Notes under the pieces: model-generated | The model's input: the letters and a program-made list of their open reading frames with translations, nothing else | What the model was told of the DNA's origin: nothing | The model's database searches: none | Made by a program: the position numbers and the translations under genes | In this document: positions 8,453-17,640 of the stretch, piece by piece | Numbering within the stretch: the stretch's first letter is position 1 | How the letters are laid out: the number at the start of each line of letters is the position of its first letter | Assembly: GCA_018822545.1 (NCBI GenBank) | Contig: JAHJKA010000031.1 | Location: forward strand, 141,073-205,072 | Direction: 5' to 3' | DNA length: 64,000 bases | From: Pseudomonadota bacterium | GTDB taxonomy: Bacteria; Desulfobacterota; Desulfobulbia; Desulfobulbales; SURF-16

Positions 8453-9433
8453 ATGCAAATTCAAGAAATCAGCGAACAGGTCCAGGGCCAGGCCGCCCTC
8501 ATCCAGCAGACCAGGGACGAGATCAGCAAGGTCATCATCGGCCAGGACCAGCTCATCGACCGCCTGCTCACCGCCCTGCTCTGCAACAACCATGTTCTGA
8601 TCGAGGGCCTGCCTGGTCTGGCCAAGACCCTGGCTGTCACCACCCTGGCCCAGGCCACCGGCACCGATTTCAAGCGCATCCAGTTCACCCCTGACCTGCT
8701 GCCCGGCGATCTCCTCGGCACCCTGATCTACAACCCCAAGAGCGGTGAGTTCACCGTCAAAAAGGGGCCGCTTTTTGCCAATCTCATCCTGGCAGATGAG
8801 ATCAACCGCGCTCCAGCCAAGGTGCAGAGCGCGCTGCTTGAGGCCATGCAGGAACGGCAGATCACCATCGGCGACACCAGCTTTTCCCTGGAAGAACCCT
8901 TCATGGTGCTGGCCACCCAGAACCCGGTGGAACAGGAGGGCACCTATCCCCTGCCCGAGGCCCAGGTGGACCGTTTCATGTTCAAGCTCAAGGTCGACTA
9001 TCCCTCCAAGGCCGAGGAGCTGGCCATCATGCGGGCCCGCTCCATCAACCCCACCGACCAGGTGACGCCGGTGATCAGCCCGGCCGACATCCTGGCCCTG
9101 CGGCGGCTCACCACCACCATCTATCTTGATCCGACCCTGGAGGAATACATCGTCAATCTGGTGGACGCCACCAGGAACCCAGGCCACTACAAGCTCGACA
9201 TCGGCCCCTTTATCCAGTTCGGCGCCTCGCCGCGCGCCACCATCTTCCTGGCCCAGGCCGCCCGCGGCACCGCCCTTCTGGCCGGACGCGGCTATGTGAC
9301 TCCCCAGGATATCAAGACCATTGCCCTGGATGTCCTGCGCCACCGTCTGCTGCTTACCTACGAGGCCGAGGCCGAGGAGATCAGCAGCGACGAACTCATC
9401 GGCCGCCTCCTGGCCACCGTCGAGGTACCATGA
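8453..9433 (+). CDS. MoxR-family AAA+ ATPase
   Basis: A 326-residue cytoplasmic AAA+ protein of the MoxR (AAA_3) family. Walker A is GLPGLAKT at 52-59, Walker B ends LADEINRAP near 113-121, followed by sensor-1 ATQNPVEQEGTYPLPEAQ..RF and a C-terminal AAA lid. MoxR ATPases act as chaperones that activate or assemble partner complexes with VWA-domain proteins, and such genes lie directly downstream here. It opens the operon 8453-17210 and overlaps the next gene by four bases (ATGA). No strong ribosome-binding site precedes the ATG. Confidence 0.93.
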   Translation: MQIQEISEQVQGQAALIQQTRDEISKVIIGQDQLIDRLLTALLCNNHVLIEGLPGLAKTLAVTTLAQATGTDFKRIQFTPDLLPGDLLGTLIYNPKSGEFTVKKGPLFANLILADEINRAPAKVQSALLEAMQERQITIGDTSFSLEEPFMVLATQNPVEQEGTYPLPEAQVDRFMFKLKVDYPSKAEELAIMRARSINPTDQVTPVISPADILALRRLTTTIYLDPTLEEYIVNLVDATRNPGHYKLDIGPFIQFGASPRATIFLAQAARGTALLAGRGYVTPQDIKTIALDVLRHRLLLTYEAEAEEISSDELIGRLLATVEVP

Positions 9434-10311
9434 TCTCCCACGAGCTGCAGCAAAAAATCCGTCAGATCCAGATCACGGCCAGTAAGGCGGTGAGTGATGT
9501 CCTGGCCGGCGAGTATCACTCGGTGTTCAAGGGCCGCGGCATGGAGTTTGACGAGGTCCGCCTCTACCAGCCCGGCGATGACGTACGCACTATTGACTGG
9601 AATGTCACGGCCCGCACCGGCGAGCCGCACATCAAGCGCTATGTGGAGGAGCGGGAGCTCACCATCCTCTTTTTGGTTGATTTGTCGGCCTCAGGGGCCT
9701 TTGGCTCGGCGGATCGTCTCAAAAATGATATTGCCGCCGAGCTTTGCGGCCTCCTGGCCTTTGCCGCCATCCGCAACAACGACAAGGCCGGCCTCATCGC
9801 CTTCAGCGATGACATCGAACTCTTCATCCCCCCCAAGAAAGGCACGAGCCATGCCCTGCGCCTGGTGCGAGACATCCTCCATATCCAGCCCAAAGGGCGT
9901 AAAACCGACATCAACACGGTGCTCAACTATGTGGCCCGGGTCCAGAACAAGCGGGCTGTGATCTTCCTGATCTCCGACTTCCGGGCCCCCGACTTCAGCA
10001 AGACCCTGCGCGCCACGGCCAGGCGTCATGACGTCATTGCCATCTCCATCACCGATCCGGCCGAGCTTGCGCTGCCCAAGGCCGGCCTGTTGCGCCTGGT
10101 GGACAACGAGAGCGGGAAGGTGGAGATCATCGACACCTCTAACAGCACAGTGCGCCGCCGCTTTCAGACCCTGGCTGCTGACCGGCGCCAGGGCTTGGCC
10201 CGGCTCTTTAAAAAACAGGCCATTGACCATATCCCCCTGGTCACTGACGACGATTACGTGGTGGACCTGGTCCGCTTCTTCCGGGCCCGCGAACGACGGA
10301 GGGTACATTGA
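9430..10311 (+). CDS. DUF58 family protein
   Basis: A 293-residue protein with the DUF58 signature: FKGRGMEFDEVRLYQPGDD and VRTIDWNVTARTGEPHIKRYVEERE (about residues 35-75), followed by a VWA-like fold starting LFLVDLSASGAFG. DUF58 proteins nearly always lie beside moxR and the bat genes and are thought to be client or adaptor proteins of MoxR. No transmembrane helix is visible, so it is probably cytoplasmic. It overlaps moxR upstream and the next gene downstream by four bases each, which fits translational coupling. Confidence 0.9.
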   Translation: MISHELQQKIRQIQITASKAVSDVLAGEYHSVFKGRGMEFDEVRLYQPGDDVRTIDWNVTARTGEPHIKRYVEERELTILFLVDLSASGAFGSADRLKNDIAAELCGLLAFAAIRNNDKAGLIAFSDDIELFIPPKKGTSHALRLVRDILHIQPKGRKTDINTVLNYVARVQNKRAVIFLISDFRAPDFSKTLRATARRHDVIAISITDPAELALPKAGLLRLVDNESGKVEIIDTSNSTVRRRFQTLAADRRQGLARLFKKQAIDHIPLVTDDDYVVDLVRFFRARERRRVH

Positions 10312-11270
10312 TGATCCGCCTTATGAGCTGCCTTGGCGGCCTGCTCCTGCTCCTACCGAGCCTGGCTGCTGCCACTCTCCTTGTTGAGCTTAACGGCAGC
10401 GAGGGCGAGCTCAGTGCCCACCTCGTCATCAGTGGTGACACCCTGCTGGTTGATGAGAAGGGCCAGACCCTCCTCACCGCCGCCGATCAGCTCCTCTGCA
10501 CCCTGACAGTCACCGCCCCGGAAGAGATGGCCGTGAAACTCCCCAGTTTGACCGGCGCCGGCTTCGGCGATTTCACCCTCCTGGACCAAGGCGAGACCAC
10601 GGTAAGAAGAACGACGCAGGGTCTGGTCCATGAACGCCAGTGGCTGATCGAGCCTTACAACCCCGGTCCCTATCAACTCCCGGAGCTGTTGATCAGCGGC
10701 CGCCAGGGCGTCATGACCACCGAGCTCATCCTGCCGCGCCCGGAACTCATAGTGCAGGACATTAACGGCGCCGAGGAAGGCCTGGATGACATCCTGCCCC
10801 CCCAGGCCCCGCAACCTTCTCGGCTTTGGCTGCTGGCCTGGTCCGCTGCAGCCCTTTCCTTCCTTGCCGCAGCAGCCTGGCTCGTGGTGCGCCTCAAGAA
10901 GAGAGGCCCCAACCCCCTCCCCCCCCAGGAACGGGCCCTGGCCGAGATGGCGCTGCTCAACGAACTACCGCCCCGCGCCCAGATAGAAAAACTGGCCTTC
11001 ATCCTGCGCTGCTATCTGGCCAGCCGCTTTGCGCTGCGCTGCCTGGAACAGACCTATGACGAGTATAGTCCGGAGCTTGAGGCCTGCGCAGAGATCCCGG
11101 CCGACAGCCGCACCCTCTTTCTGGAGGTGCTGAAGCGCTGTGACCTGATCAAGTTCAGCAATATCGAGCCTGGCCCGGGCGAGCTCGAAGAGATAACCCG
11201 CCAGATCAAGGAAGGCCTCACCGCCTGTCCCCTGGCCAGACCAGACGACAAGACCTGTGGCCGCTGGTGA
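10308..11270 (+). CDS. DUF4381-like membrane protein of the Bat operon
   Basis: A 320-residue protein with a signal peptide (first 21 residues, LLLLLPSLAAA), a periplasmic beta-rich region of about 150 residues and one transmembrane helix (about 178-198, WLLAWSAAALSFLAAAAWLVV). It ends in a helical cytoplasmic domain containing RAQIEKLAFILRCYLASRFAL. Proteins of this layout (DUF4381 or short BatD-like) occupy this position in many moxR/bat operons and probably sit with BatA and BatB in the inner membrane. It overlaps the DUF58 gene by four bases; 49 bases separate it from batA. Confidence 0.7.
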   Translation: MMIRLMSCLGGLLLLLPSLAAATLLVELNGSEGELSAHLVISGDTLLVDEKGQTLLTAADQLLCTLTVTAPEEMAVKLPSLTGAGFGDFTLLDQGETTVRRTTQGLVHERQWLIEPYNPGPYQLPELLISGRQGVMTTELILPRPELIVQDINGAEEGLDDILPPQAPQPSRLWLLAWSAAALSFLAAAAWLVVRLKKRGPNPLPPQERALAEMALLNELPPRAQIEKLAFILRCYLASRFALRCLEQTYDEYSPELEACAEIPADSRTLFLEVLKRCDLIKFSNIEPGPGELEEITRQIKEGLTACPLARPDDKTCGRW

Positions 11271-11319
11271 CAATAACTGCCGCCATCCGGTGGATGGCCC
11301 CGACGATACCTAAGCAACC

Positions 11320-12351
11320 ATGACCTTTGCCAGCCCTTGGGCCTTCTGGGCCCTCCTCATCCTACCCCTGCTTGTGGTGCAGCGCCTGAGAAGGCAGCGC
11401 CATCGGCCCGGTCTGGCCTTCTCCGATCTCAGTGAGGCCGCCCGGGCCGGCCGTTCCCTGCGTCAACGGTTCCTCCAGCTGCCCTTTGTCCTGCGCCTGC
11501 TGGCCCTGGCCCTGCTCATCACCGGCCTGGCCCGGCCCCAACAGGGTATTGAAAAAATCGAACAGATCAGCCATGGCATCGCCATTGAGATCGTTGTCGA
11601 CCGCTCATCAAGCATGGCCGAAACCTTTGTCTACCAAGGCAGCAAAATGAATCGCCTGGAGGCGGTGAAGCTGGCCTTCCACGATTTTGTCATGGGCAAC
11701 GGCAAGGAACTTACCGGTCGACCCAACGATCTGGTGGGTATGGTGGCCTTTGCCCGTTTTGCCGAAACCGTCTGCCCCCTCACCCTGGCCCATGGCGCTG
11801 TTGATGGTTTTGTCAAACAGGTCAGCCTGGTCAGCCGCGACGAGCGTCAGGAGGACGGCACAGCCATCGGCGACGGCCTGGCCCTGGCTGCGGCCCGACT
11901 CAAGGCCGCCGACGAGGAAAGCAAGGGTAAAGACGGCTATGAGATTAAGAGTAAAATCATCATCCTGCTCACCGACGGCGTCCATAATGCCGGCCAGCAG
12001 AACCCCATGCAGGCTGCTGCCCTTGCCAAGGACTGGGGAATCAAGATCTACACCATCGGTATTGGCGATGCCAAAAAAAGCTCGTTTTTTGGCCTGAGTC
12101 AGGGACCTGATGTGGATATCAGAACCCTTTCCGCCCTGGCCAAGGAAACCGGAGGCCAGTTCTGGCTGGCCTCGGACGGCAAGGCTCTCCAGGAAATCTA
12201 TGAAACCATTGACCGTCTGGAAAAAAGCGAGATCGAATCGATCCGCTACATGGACTACAAGGAACATTTCCGCAACTTCGTCCTGAGCGCTCTGGCCCTG
12301 CTGGTCCTGGCCCTGGGCCTGGAGTGGAGCATCCTGGCGGTGCTGCCATGA
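11320..12351 (+). CDS. batA: BatA, VWA-domain membrane protein
   Basis: A 343-residue inner-membrane protein. It has two N-terminal hydrophobic helices (about 7-20 and 56-74), a von Willebrand factor A domain with the MIDAS motif D94-R-S-S-S98 and TDGVHNAG, and a C-terminal helix (about 310-330). BatA and BatB bind divalent metal through MIDAS and are proposed to form a membrane complex in the Bacteroides aerotolerance system. The start follows a 49-base gap without a strong ribosome-binding site; the stop overlaps batB by four bases. Confidence 0.88.
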   Translation: MTFASPWAFWALLILPLLVVQRLRRQRHRPGLAFSDLSEAARAGRSLRQRFLQLPFVLRLLALALLITGLARPQQGIEKIEQISHGIAIEIVVDRSSSMAETFVYQGSKMNRLEAVKLAFHDFVMGNGKELTGRPNDLVGMVAFARFAETVCPLTLAHGAVDGFVKQVSLVSRDERQEDGTAIGDGLALAAARLKAADEESKGKDGYEIKSKIIILLTDGVHNAGQQNPMQAAALAKDWGIKIYTIGIGDAKKSSFFGLSQGPDVDIRTLSALAKETGGQFWLASDGKALQEIYETIDRLEKSEIESIRYMDYKEHFRNFVLSALALLVLALGLEWSILAVLP

Positions 12352-13364
12352 CCTTTCAGTTTCTCGACCCCCATGCCCTGCTCCTGTTCTGGGGCCTGCC
12401 CCTGCTCGCCGCGCTGCTGGTCGTCCATGGCCAGCGGCGGGCCCGTAAACTACGGCTCTTCAACCAGGACAGCGACGCCGGCCTCCTCTGGTTGCTGGTC
12501 ACCCTCGCCCGCCACACCCTGCTCTTTGTGGCCCTGGCCCTGATCATTATCGCCCTGGCCCGGCCAGCCTGGCAGCAGAAACCCACCAAAGTCAAACGCG
12601 AGGGCCGCGATGTGGTCTTCATGCTCGACGTGTCGCGCTCCATGCTGGCCGAGGACCTCTCGCCAAATCGGTTGGAACGGGCCAAGCTGGCCATTATGGA
12701 TTGTGTGGAGCGCTTGCAGGGCGACCGAGTCAGCCTGGTGGCCTTTGCCGGTTCGGCCAAGGTGCGCTGCCCGCTCACCATGGATTACGGCTTTTTCCGC
12801 CAGATGCTGGAGCGGCTGAGCACGGACATGGAGGTCAAGGGCGGTACCAATATCGGCGACTCTCTGCGTCTGGTTCAGCAAGAGGTCTTTGACAACCAGG
12901 TCAAGGCCTATAAAGATATCATTCTGATCACCGACGGCGAGGACCACGAGTCCTTCCCGGTCAATGCTGCCGAGGCCGTGGGCGACGAGGGCATCCGCCT
13001 CATTGTCATCGGTCTCGGTGATGAGCGCCAGGGCCAGCCCATCCCCATTATTGACGAGCAGGGCCGCCGTCGTAATCTTACCTATGAGGGCAAAGAGGTC
13101 GCCACCAAGCTTGACGCGGCCACCCTGGCCAAGATCGCCCTGGCCACCCCGGGCGGCCGCTATCTGCCAGTGAACACCGGCGCCATTGACCTGGGCCAGG
13201 TCTATCTTGACCTGATTGCCGGCGATGCCAAACGGCAGCTGGCTGAAGAAACCATTGAAAATTTCGATGAGAAATTTCAGTATTTCCTAGGCGTTGCCCT
13301 GCTGTTACTGATAGTAGAAATGCTGCTATTGACCACACAAAACAAGGGAATGGCTCGGAAATGA
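12348..13364 (+). CDS. batB: BatB, VWA-domain membrane protein
   Basis: A 338-residue paralogue of BatA with the same layout: N-terminal helices (about 8-22 and 45-65), a VWA domain with intact MIDAS (D94-V-S-R-S) and a TDGEDHE loop, and a C-terminal helix before the stop. The ATG at 12348 is chosen because it forms an ATGA overlap with the batA stop, as elsewhere in this operon; an in-frame alternative at 12324 would overlap batA further. It probably pairs with BatA in the inner membrane. Confidence 0.88.
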   Translation: MTFQFLDPHALLLFWGLPLLAALLVVHGQRRARKLRLFNQDSDAGLLWLLVTLARHTLLFVALALIIIALARPAWQQKPTKVKREGRDVVFMLDVSRSMLAEDLSPNRLERAKLAIMDCVERLQGDRVSLVAFAGSAKVRCPLTMDYGFFRQMLERLSTDMEVKGGTNIGDSLRLVQQEVFDNQVKAYKDIILITDGEDHESFPVNAAEAVGDEGIRLIVIGLGDERQGQPIPIIDEQGRRRNLTYEGKEVATKLDAATLAKIALATPGGRYLPVNTGAIDLGQVYLDLIAGDAKRQLAEETIENFDEKFQYFLGVALLLLIVEMLLLTTQNKGMARK

Positions 13365-14596
13365 TGTTAAGATCCATAGTAAAAAAATCTGTTTTGGTTG
13401 ACCACAGAGACACAGAGACACAAAGTTTTACTTGTTTTATCCCTGTGTCTCTGTGCCTCTGTGGTGCTTTTATCATTAGCCTTTTTCTCAGTCATGCCGC
13501 TGTTGCCGCAGATACTACCATTTTGCAGCGCCAGGGGGTAAAGGCCTATCAGGAAGGCAATTATGACCAAGCCCTGAATCTTTTCAGTCAGGCTGTGGCC
13601 AAGGAGCCAGATAATGCCACCGCCCTCTATAACCAGGGCACGGCTCTCTACAAACAGGGACGCTTCGATGAGGCGAGCCAGACCTTCAGCGCCAGTGCCG
13701 GAATAGATATAAATCGAAAGACAAGGGCTAAGGCCGAGTATAATCAAGGTCGCGCCCTGCTCGCTGAGGCTGGCACGCATCAGGAGCCAGACACCAAGAA
13801 AGAGCTGCTTCTGGCCGGCAACCAGGCCTTTCAACAGGCCCTGCGCGACGATCCTCGTTTGCTGGCGGCCCGCAAGGGCATTGAAGATTTCCGCCAAGAA
13901 CTCGCCAAAGTTAAAGAGCAGGAAACAAAAGCCAAACAAGACCAACAGCAGCAAGGCGACAAGGGCCAGGACCAAGGCCAACAAGACCAGAGCGCTCAGG
14001 GGCAAGGCCAGCAGGACCTCAAGGACCAACTCAGTGAGGCGGGCCAACAGCAGCAGGACATAGCTAACCAGAGCAAAAAGGCTGGCTCCGGCCAGGGCAA
14101 GGAAGGCCCGGGCAAACAGCAGCGTGAGGAAATGGCGGCCCAGCAGCAGAGTGTGCGCCAGTCTCTGGAACAAATCAAGGATGAGCTCCAGAAGAACCAA
14201 CAAGGCCAGGATGGCACACCAGACAACAAGGAACTCACCAAAGAGCTGGATCAGGCCATCCAGGCCCAAAAAAAGGCGGAGGAGGCCCTGAAAAAAGGGG
14301 ACCTCAGCCAGGCCCAGCAGCACCAGCAACAGGCCGCCGACAGCCTGCGGGAGATGGCCGCTGATCAAAAGGACAAAGCGCAGCAATCGGCGGACGCCGC
14401 AGGCGCTGATGACAAACAGAACGAACAGCCACAGGACACCTCAGCAATGGCAAAAGACCAGGCCAGCGAGCAAGACCTTGAGGCCAAAAAAATCGAAAAC
14501 ACCGTGGCCGACATCCTGGACGGCGAAAAGGCCCTCCATGAAATGCGCCGCCTGCGCATGCAACAACAGCGCCCGGCCAGCGGCAAGGATTGGTAA
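13361..14596 (+). CDS. batC: BatC-like periplasmic TPR protein with a Gln/Lys-rich tail and repeat-derived N-terminus
   Basis: A 411-residue protein that overlaps batB by four bases. After an unusually long leader (cleavage predicted after VAA near residue 50) come about two TPR repeats (57-130), then a long hydrophilic Gln/Lys/Asp-rich coiled region (about 185-400). BatC proteins are periplasmic TPR scaffolds of the Bat complex. The codons for about residues 14-36 are formed by a palindromic repeat (13401-13465) found elsewhere only between genes. The frame stays open through it and still yields a plausible hydrophobic signal core (FIPVSLCLCGAFIISLFL). The Gln-rich tail is low complexity. 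Confidence 0.8.
   Translation: MMLRSIVKKSVLVDHRDTETQSFTCFIPVSLCLCGAFIISLFLSHAAVAADTTILQRQGVKAYQEGNYDQALNLFSQAVAKEPDNATALYNQGTALYKQGRFDEASQTFSASAGIDINRKTRAKAEYNQGRALLAEAGTHQEPDTKKELLLAGNQAFQQALRDDPRLLAARKGIEDFRQELAKVKEQETKAKQDQQQQGDKGQDQGQQDQSAQGQGQQDLKDQLSEAGQQQQDIANQSKKAGSGQGKEGPGKQQREEMAAQQQSVRQSLEQIKDELQKNQQGQDGTPDNKELTKELDQAIQAQKKAEEALKKGDLSQAQQHQQQAADSLREMAADQKDKAQQSADAAGADDKQNEQPQDTSAMAKDQASEQDLEAKKIENTVADILDGEKALHEMRRLRMQQQRPASGKDW
13401..13465. repeat. Palindromic repeat, family A (inside batC)
   Basis: Arms 13401-13422 and 13444-13465 match at 21 of 22 positions when inverted. They are built from ACAGAG/CACAGAG units like those at 21818-21886 and 22805-22885. It lies entirely within the batC coding sequence. 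Confidence 0.85.
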
Positions 14597-14601
14597 CAAC
14601 C

Positions 14602-16437
14602 ATGTCATCACAATACATAACCATGTCAAGACATCTGTTTTCTAAACTGACCATCGCCCTCTTCGCCCTTTTGCTCCTGCCCGCCCCAGGCCAGGCCACC
14701 GACGAGATCACGGTGCAGGCCCAGGTGGCAAGCCGTGAGGTCTATGTGGGCCAGCCCTTTACCCTGCAGCTTGAGATCAACGGCGCCGAGGCTGCCGAGC
14801 AGCCCACCATCAACCTCCAGGATTTCCGGGTGGAGCCCCAGGGCGGCACCAACCGCAGCCAGAGCTACCAGATCTCCATTAACGGCAAGGTGCAGACCAC
14901 CAAGACCTTAAGCTACACCTACCAATACCTGCTCACCGCCACCAAGGTCGGCACCCTCACCATCCCAGCCTTTCCAGTGGTCATTAAGGGTGTCACCTAC
15001 CGCACCACCCCCATCGCCATGACGGTGAAAGAACCCGAGGAGATCGATGAGTTCAAGCTGCACATCGAGCTCTCCAAGACGCAATGTTATCTTGGCGAGC
15101 CTATTACCATGACCACCACCTGGCTCATCGGTCAGGACCTCCAGGGTTTTGAGTTCAACCTGCCCCTCTTCAACGACCCGCGCTTTGAACTCTATACCCA
15201 GACACCCTCCCCGGCCTCGGGCCGCAAGGAGTTGGTGGAAATCGAGGTGGCAGGCGACAAGGTGATTGCCCAAAAACAAGCGACAACGCATAACGGTCGC
15301 GACTATATCAGCCTGTCCTTTCGGCATACCCTTGTCCCCAGAAGTCCCGGCAAGATCAAGCTGCCAGCGGCCTCCCTGGCCATCAACGCCTTTGATGGCT
15401 ACAGCCAGTCCCGAGGCCGCCAGTTCGGCACAGACCCCTTTGACATGTTCGGTTCCGGCCGCCGCAAGATGTATCGCACCGTGGTCATCCCTGCCAACCA
15501 GCTGGGCATTGAGGTCCTGGCACTGCCGAGCCAAGGCCGGCCTCCCCATTTCAGCGGCCTGGTGGGCAAATACACCATCCTCACCGAGGCCAGCCCCACC
15601 ACGGTCAATGTCGGCGACCCCATCAGCCTGACGGTGAGCATCGGCGGCACCTTTGTCGACAACCTCAGTCTGCCGCCCCTGGAAGCGGCCCTGCCCGGCC
15701 GCGACTTCAAAATTGCCACCGAAAAGCCGCAGAGCACTGTTAACGGCGGGATCAAAAGCTTCACCACCACCATCCGTGCCAGCCATGACCAGGTCAACAA
15801 GATCCCCGGCCTCAGCCTGCCCTTTTTCAATACCGACACCAAGAAGTATGAGGTGGCCCGCAGTGCCGAGATCAACCTCGTTGTCAACCCCACCCGGGTG
15901 GTCACAGCCGAAGACGCCCTGGGCTCTGGCGAGAAAAACTCCGGCAACGGCCCCTCCCAGACCGCAATCAGCAACGAGGCCACGCAGGATATCCGCGCCA
16001 ATTATGTAGAGATCAATTCCGCCCCACCCGAACAAGAAAGCAACCTTCTTTTCATCGCCATCCTGCTGCTGCCGCCCCTGCTCTTCGGGTTGCTTTTCTT
16101 TATTGATTATTACCAGCACGACGACAGCAGGGAGAGCCGGCATCGCCGGCGCCAGGCCTATCGCCGCCTACGCAAAAAGCTGCATAGCTGTGGCCAGGAT
16201 GAGTTTTTTGAGGCCTGGCTCGAATTTCTCGGGGATAAACTGGGGCGGCCAGGCAGGGCTATTACCAGGGACGATGTCCTTATTGCTCTGGCTGATCACC
16301 CTGATGACCCGGAAATGAAACGTGAGGTGGAAAAGATCTTTACCCTGGGGGAAGCCGCCCTCTATGGCGGCCTTGGCCATGTCCTTGAAAAAGACACCCT
16401 GCTGCGGGTGGCTAAAAATATCGCCAAGGTGCTGTGA
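14602..16437 (+). CDS. batD: BatD, oxygen-tolerance protein
   Basis: A 611-residue protein with a signal peptide ending near PGQA, followed by a long periplasmic region of repeated beta-sandwich units. BatD landmarks are VYVGQPFTLQLEING, LSYTYQYLLTATKVGTLTIP and YLGEPITMTTTWL. One transmembrane helix lies near 480-502 (LLFIAILLLPPLLFGLLFF), with a cytoplasmic helical tail of about 110 residues. BatD is thought to link periplasmic and membrane parts of the Bat complex. The ATG at 14602 follows AAGGAT by about 12 bases; another ATG at 14623 is possible. Its stop overlaps batE by one base. Confidence 0.86.
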   Translation: MSSQYITMSRHLFSKLTIALFALLLLPAPGQATDEITVQAQVASREVYVGQPFTLQLEINGAEAAEQPTINLQDFRVEPQGGTNRSQSYQISINGKVQTTKTLSYTYQYLLTATKVGTLTIPAFPVVIKGVTYRTTPIAMTVKEPEEIDEFKLHIELSKTQCYLGEPITMTTTWLIGQDLQGFEFNLPLFNDPRFELYTQTPSPASGRKELVEIEVAGDKVIAQKQATTHNGRDYISLSFRHTLVPRSPGKIKLPAASLAINAFDGYSQSRGRQFGTDPFDMFGSGRRKMYRTVVIPANQLGIEVLALPSQGRPPHFSGLVGKYTILTEASPTTVNVGDPISLTVSIGGTFVDNLSLPPLEAALPGRDFKIATEKPQSTVNGGIKSFTTTIRASHDQVNKIPGLSLPFFNTDTKKYEVARSAEINLVVNPTRVVTAEDALGSGEKNSGNGPSQTAISNEATQDIRANYVEINSAPPEQESNLLFIAILLLPPLLFGLLFFIDYYQHDDSRESRHRRRQAYRRLRKKLHSCGQDEFFEAWLEFLGDKLGRPGRAITRDDVLIALADHPDDPEMKREVEKIFTLGEAALYGGLGHVLEKDTLLRVAKNIAKVL

Positions 16438-17210
16438 TGAGACAACTCACCTCTTTACTTCTTCTGCTGATTCTCTTTTTCACCGGCCCTGCCCAGGCGC
16501 AAAGCCCCGCAGAGATTATCAGCGAGGCCCACGCCCTCTTCCACCAGGCCAGCGACGAAACTAATCCTGCAACGGCCAAGAATCTTTACAGCCAGGCCTT
16601 GCTCCGTTACGAGCAGGTCTATCGCGACCAGCCCGAGGCCCGGCTGGCCTATAATATCGGCAATACCTATTACCGCCTGGGCGATCTAGGCCGGGCCCTG
16701 GTTAATTACCGCCGGGCTGAACAGGAGCTGGCCGCTGATGTTAACCTCCAGCATAATCTGGCCCTTGTCCGCTCCCAGCGTCAGGACCAGTTTGCACCAA
16801 ACAACCGCAAGGTGGAGCGCTTCAACCTGCACCGCAGCCTGTCCCTTAAACTGCGCACCCATATCTTTTTGGGTCTCTATGTCGCCTTCTGGCTGGCCGC
16901 AGTTCTCTGGTACCGCAAAAGAACTCCCCTGCCGACCTGGATGGCCGCCGTTCTTCTTCTTGCCACCTTGCTGGCCTTTACCTCGGTGGGCCTTGACAAG
17001 GTACAGCCCCCTGCGAAGGAGGGGGTCATCGTCACCCCTGAAATCATGGCCCGCCAGGGAGACGGCCGCAACTACCAGGCCGCCTTTGCCAGCCCTTTGC
17101 ACAGCGGCACTGAATTTGTTCTGGTTCAAAAAAGAGACTACTGGCTGCAGATTGAGCTTGCCGATGGCCGTCAGTGTTGGATCCCGAGCCGCAGCGCCGA
17201 GTTGATATAG
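16437..17210 (+). CDS. batE: BatE, TPR/SH3-domain membrane protein
   Basis: A 257-residue protein that closes the operon. It has a signal peptide (to about residue 20), TPR repeats (about 50-105, with RLAYNIGNTYYRLGDLGRA), two transmembrane helices (about 142-160 and 168-186) and a C-terminal SH3-like domain (about 195-257) ending CWIPSRSAELI. This domain order is characteristic of BatE. The ATG overlaps the batD stop as TGATG; a GTG three bases earlier is also in frame. No strong terminator is visible after the stop. Confidence 0.85.
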   Translation: MRQLTSLLLLLILFFTGPAQAQSPAEIISEAHALFHQASDETNPATAKNLYSQALLRYEQVYRDQPEARLAYNIGNTYYRLGDLGRALVNYRRAEQELAADVNLQHNLALVRSQRQDQFAPNNRKVERFNLHRSLSLKLRTHIFLGLYVAFWLAAVLWYRKRTPLPTWMAAVLLLATLLAFTSVGLDKVQPPAKEGVIVTPEIMARQGDGRNYQAAFASPLHSGTEFVLVQKRDYWLQIELADGRQCWIPSRSAELI

Positions 17211-17286
17211 AATCAGGAATCAGAATTTACAACACAGAATTCACGAGACAGGAGACAGGGTGTGCAGAAGGGCTGCTTGCTGAGCT

Positions 17287-17637
17287 CTACCTTCTTCGCT
17301 GTTTGGGAAAATGTTTGATCTTCTGGAGAATCACCCGGACAAAGGCGCAGGCGCATTTCGCCGGACAGGGTTTGAGTTCTTTTTCGTTAAGACAATAACC
17401 GGGACATTGCTCGGAACCGGTGGCCCGCTCTTCATAGACCGGCCCCGCATAGAGATTCTCGAACTGGCTCACCTCAATGGAAAAGGTCGTCTTACAGGAA
17501 TGATTGAACATGATGAGCCCCTCCAGCAAATCATCGAAACAGACTTGCAGCCCCAGGAGCGAAACATCAGGATCGGCCAGGAACTCCTCCTGATTCTGCC
17601 ATATCTTGGCGCATGAGGTACATTGCCTAAAGTTCAT
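17287..17637 (-). CDS. Cysteine-rich protein of unknown function
   Basis: A 116-residue protein with no signal peptide. It has ten cysteines: CTSC near the N-terminus (C6, C9), single cysteines near 33 and 48, then CPGYC and PCPAKCAC in the C-terminal third. Pairs of this kind suggest bound zinc or an iron-sulfur centre. No family is recognised. It starts three bases after the stop of the upstream lipoprotein gene, with AAGGG and GAGAG in the junction, so the two are almost certainly one operon. Confidence 0.6.
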   Translation of the reverse strand: MNFRQCTSCAKIWQNQEEFLADPDVSLLGLQVCFDDLLEGLIMFNHSCKTTFSIEVSQFENLYAGPVYEERATGSEQCPGYCLNEKELKPCPAKCACAFVRVILQKIKHFPKQRRR

Positions 17638-17640
17638 CTC

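Noticed and set aside
8438..9343. Long minus-strand open frame across moxR
   Set aside because: The plus-strand frame carries intact AAA+ motifs; the antisense Gly/Ala/Gln-rich protein has no features and is a GC-bias artefact.
13367..14386. Leu-rich minus-strand open frame across batC
   Set aside because: It is the mirror of the Gln/Lys-rich BatC region; Leu runs arise from CAG codons read backwards.
14908..16143. 411-codon minus-strand open frame across batD
   Set aside because: BatD is well supported on the plus strand and the antisense product lacks recognisable motifs.
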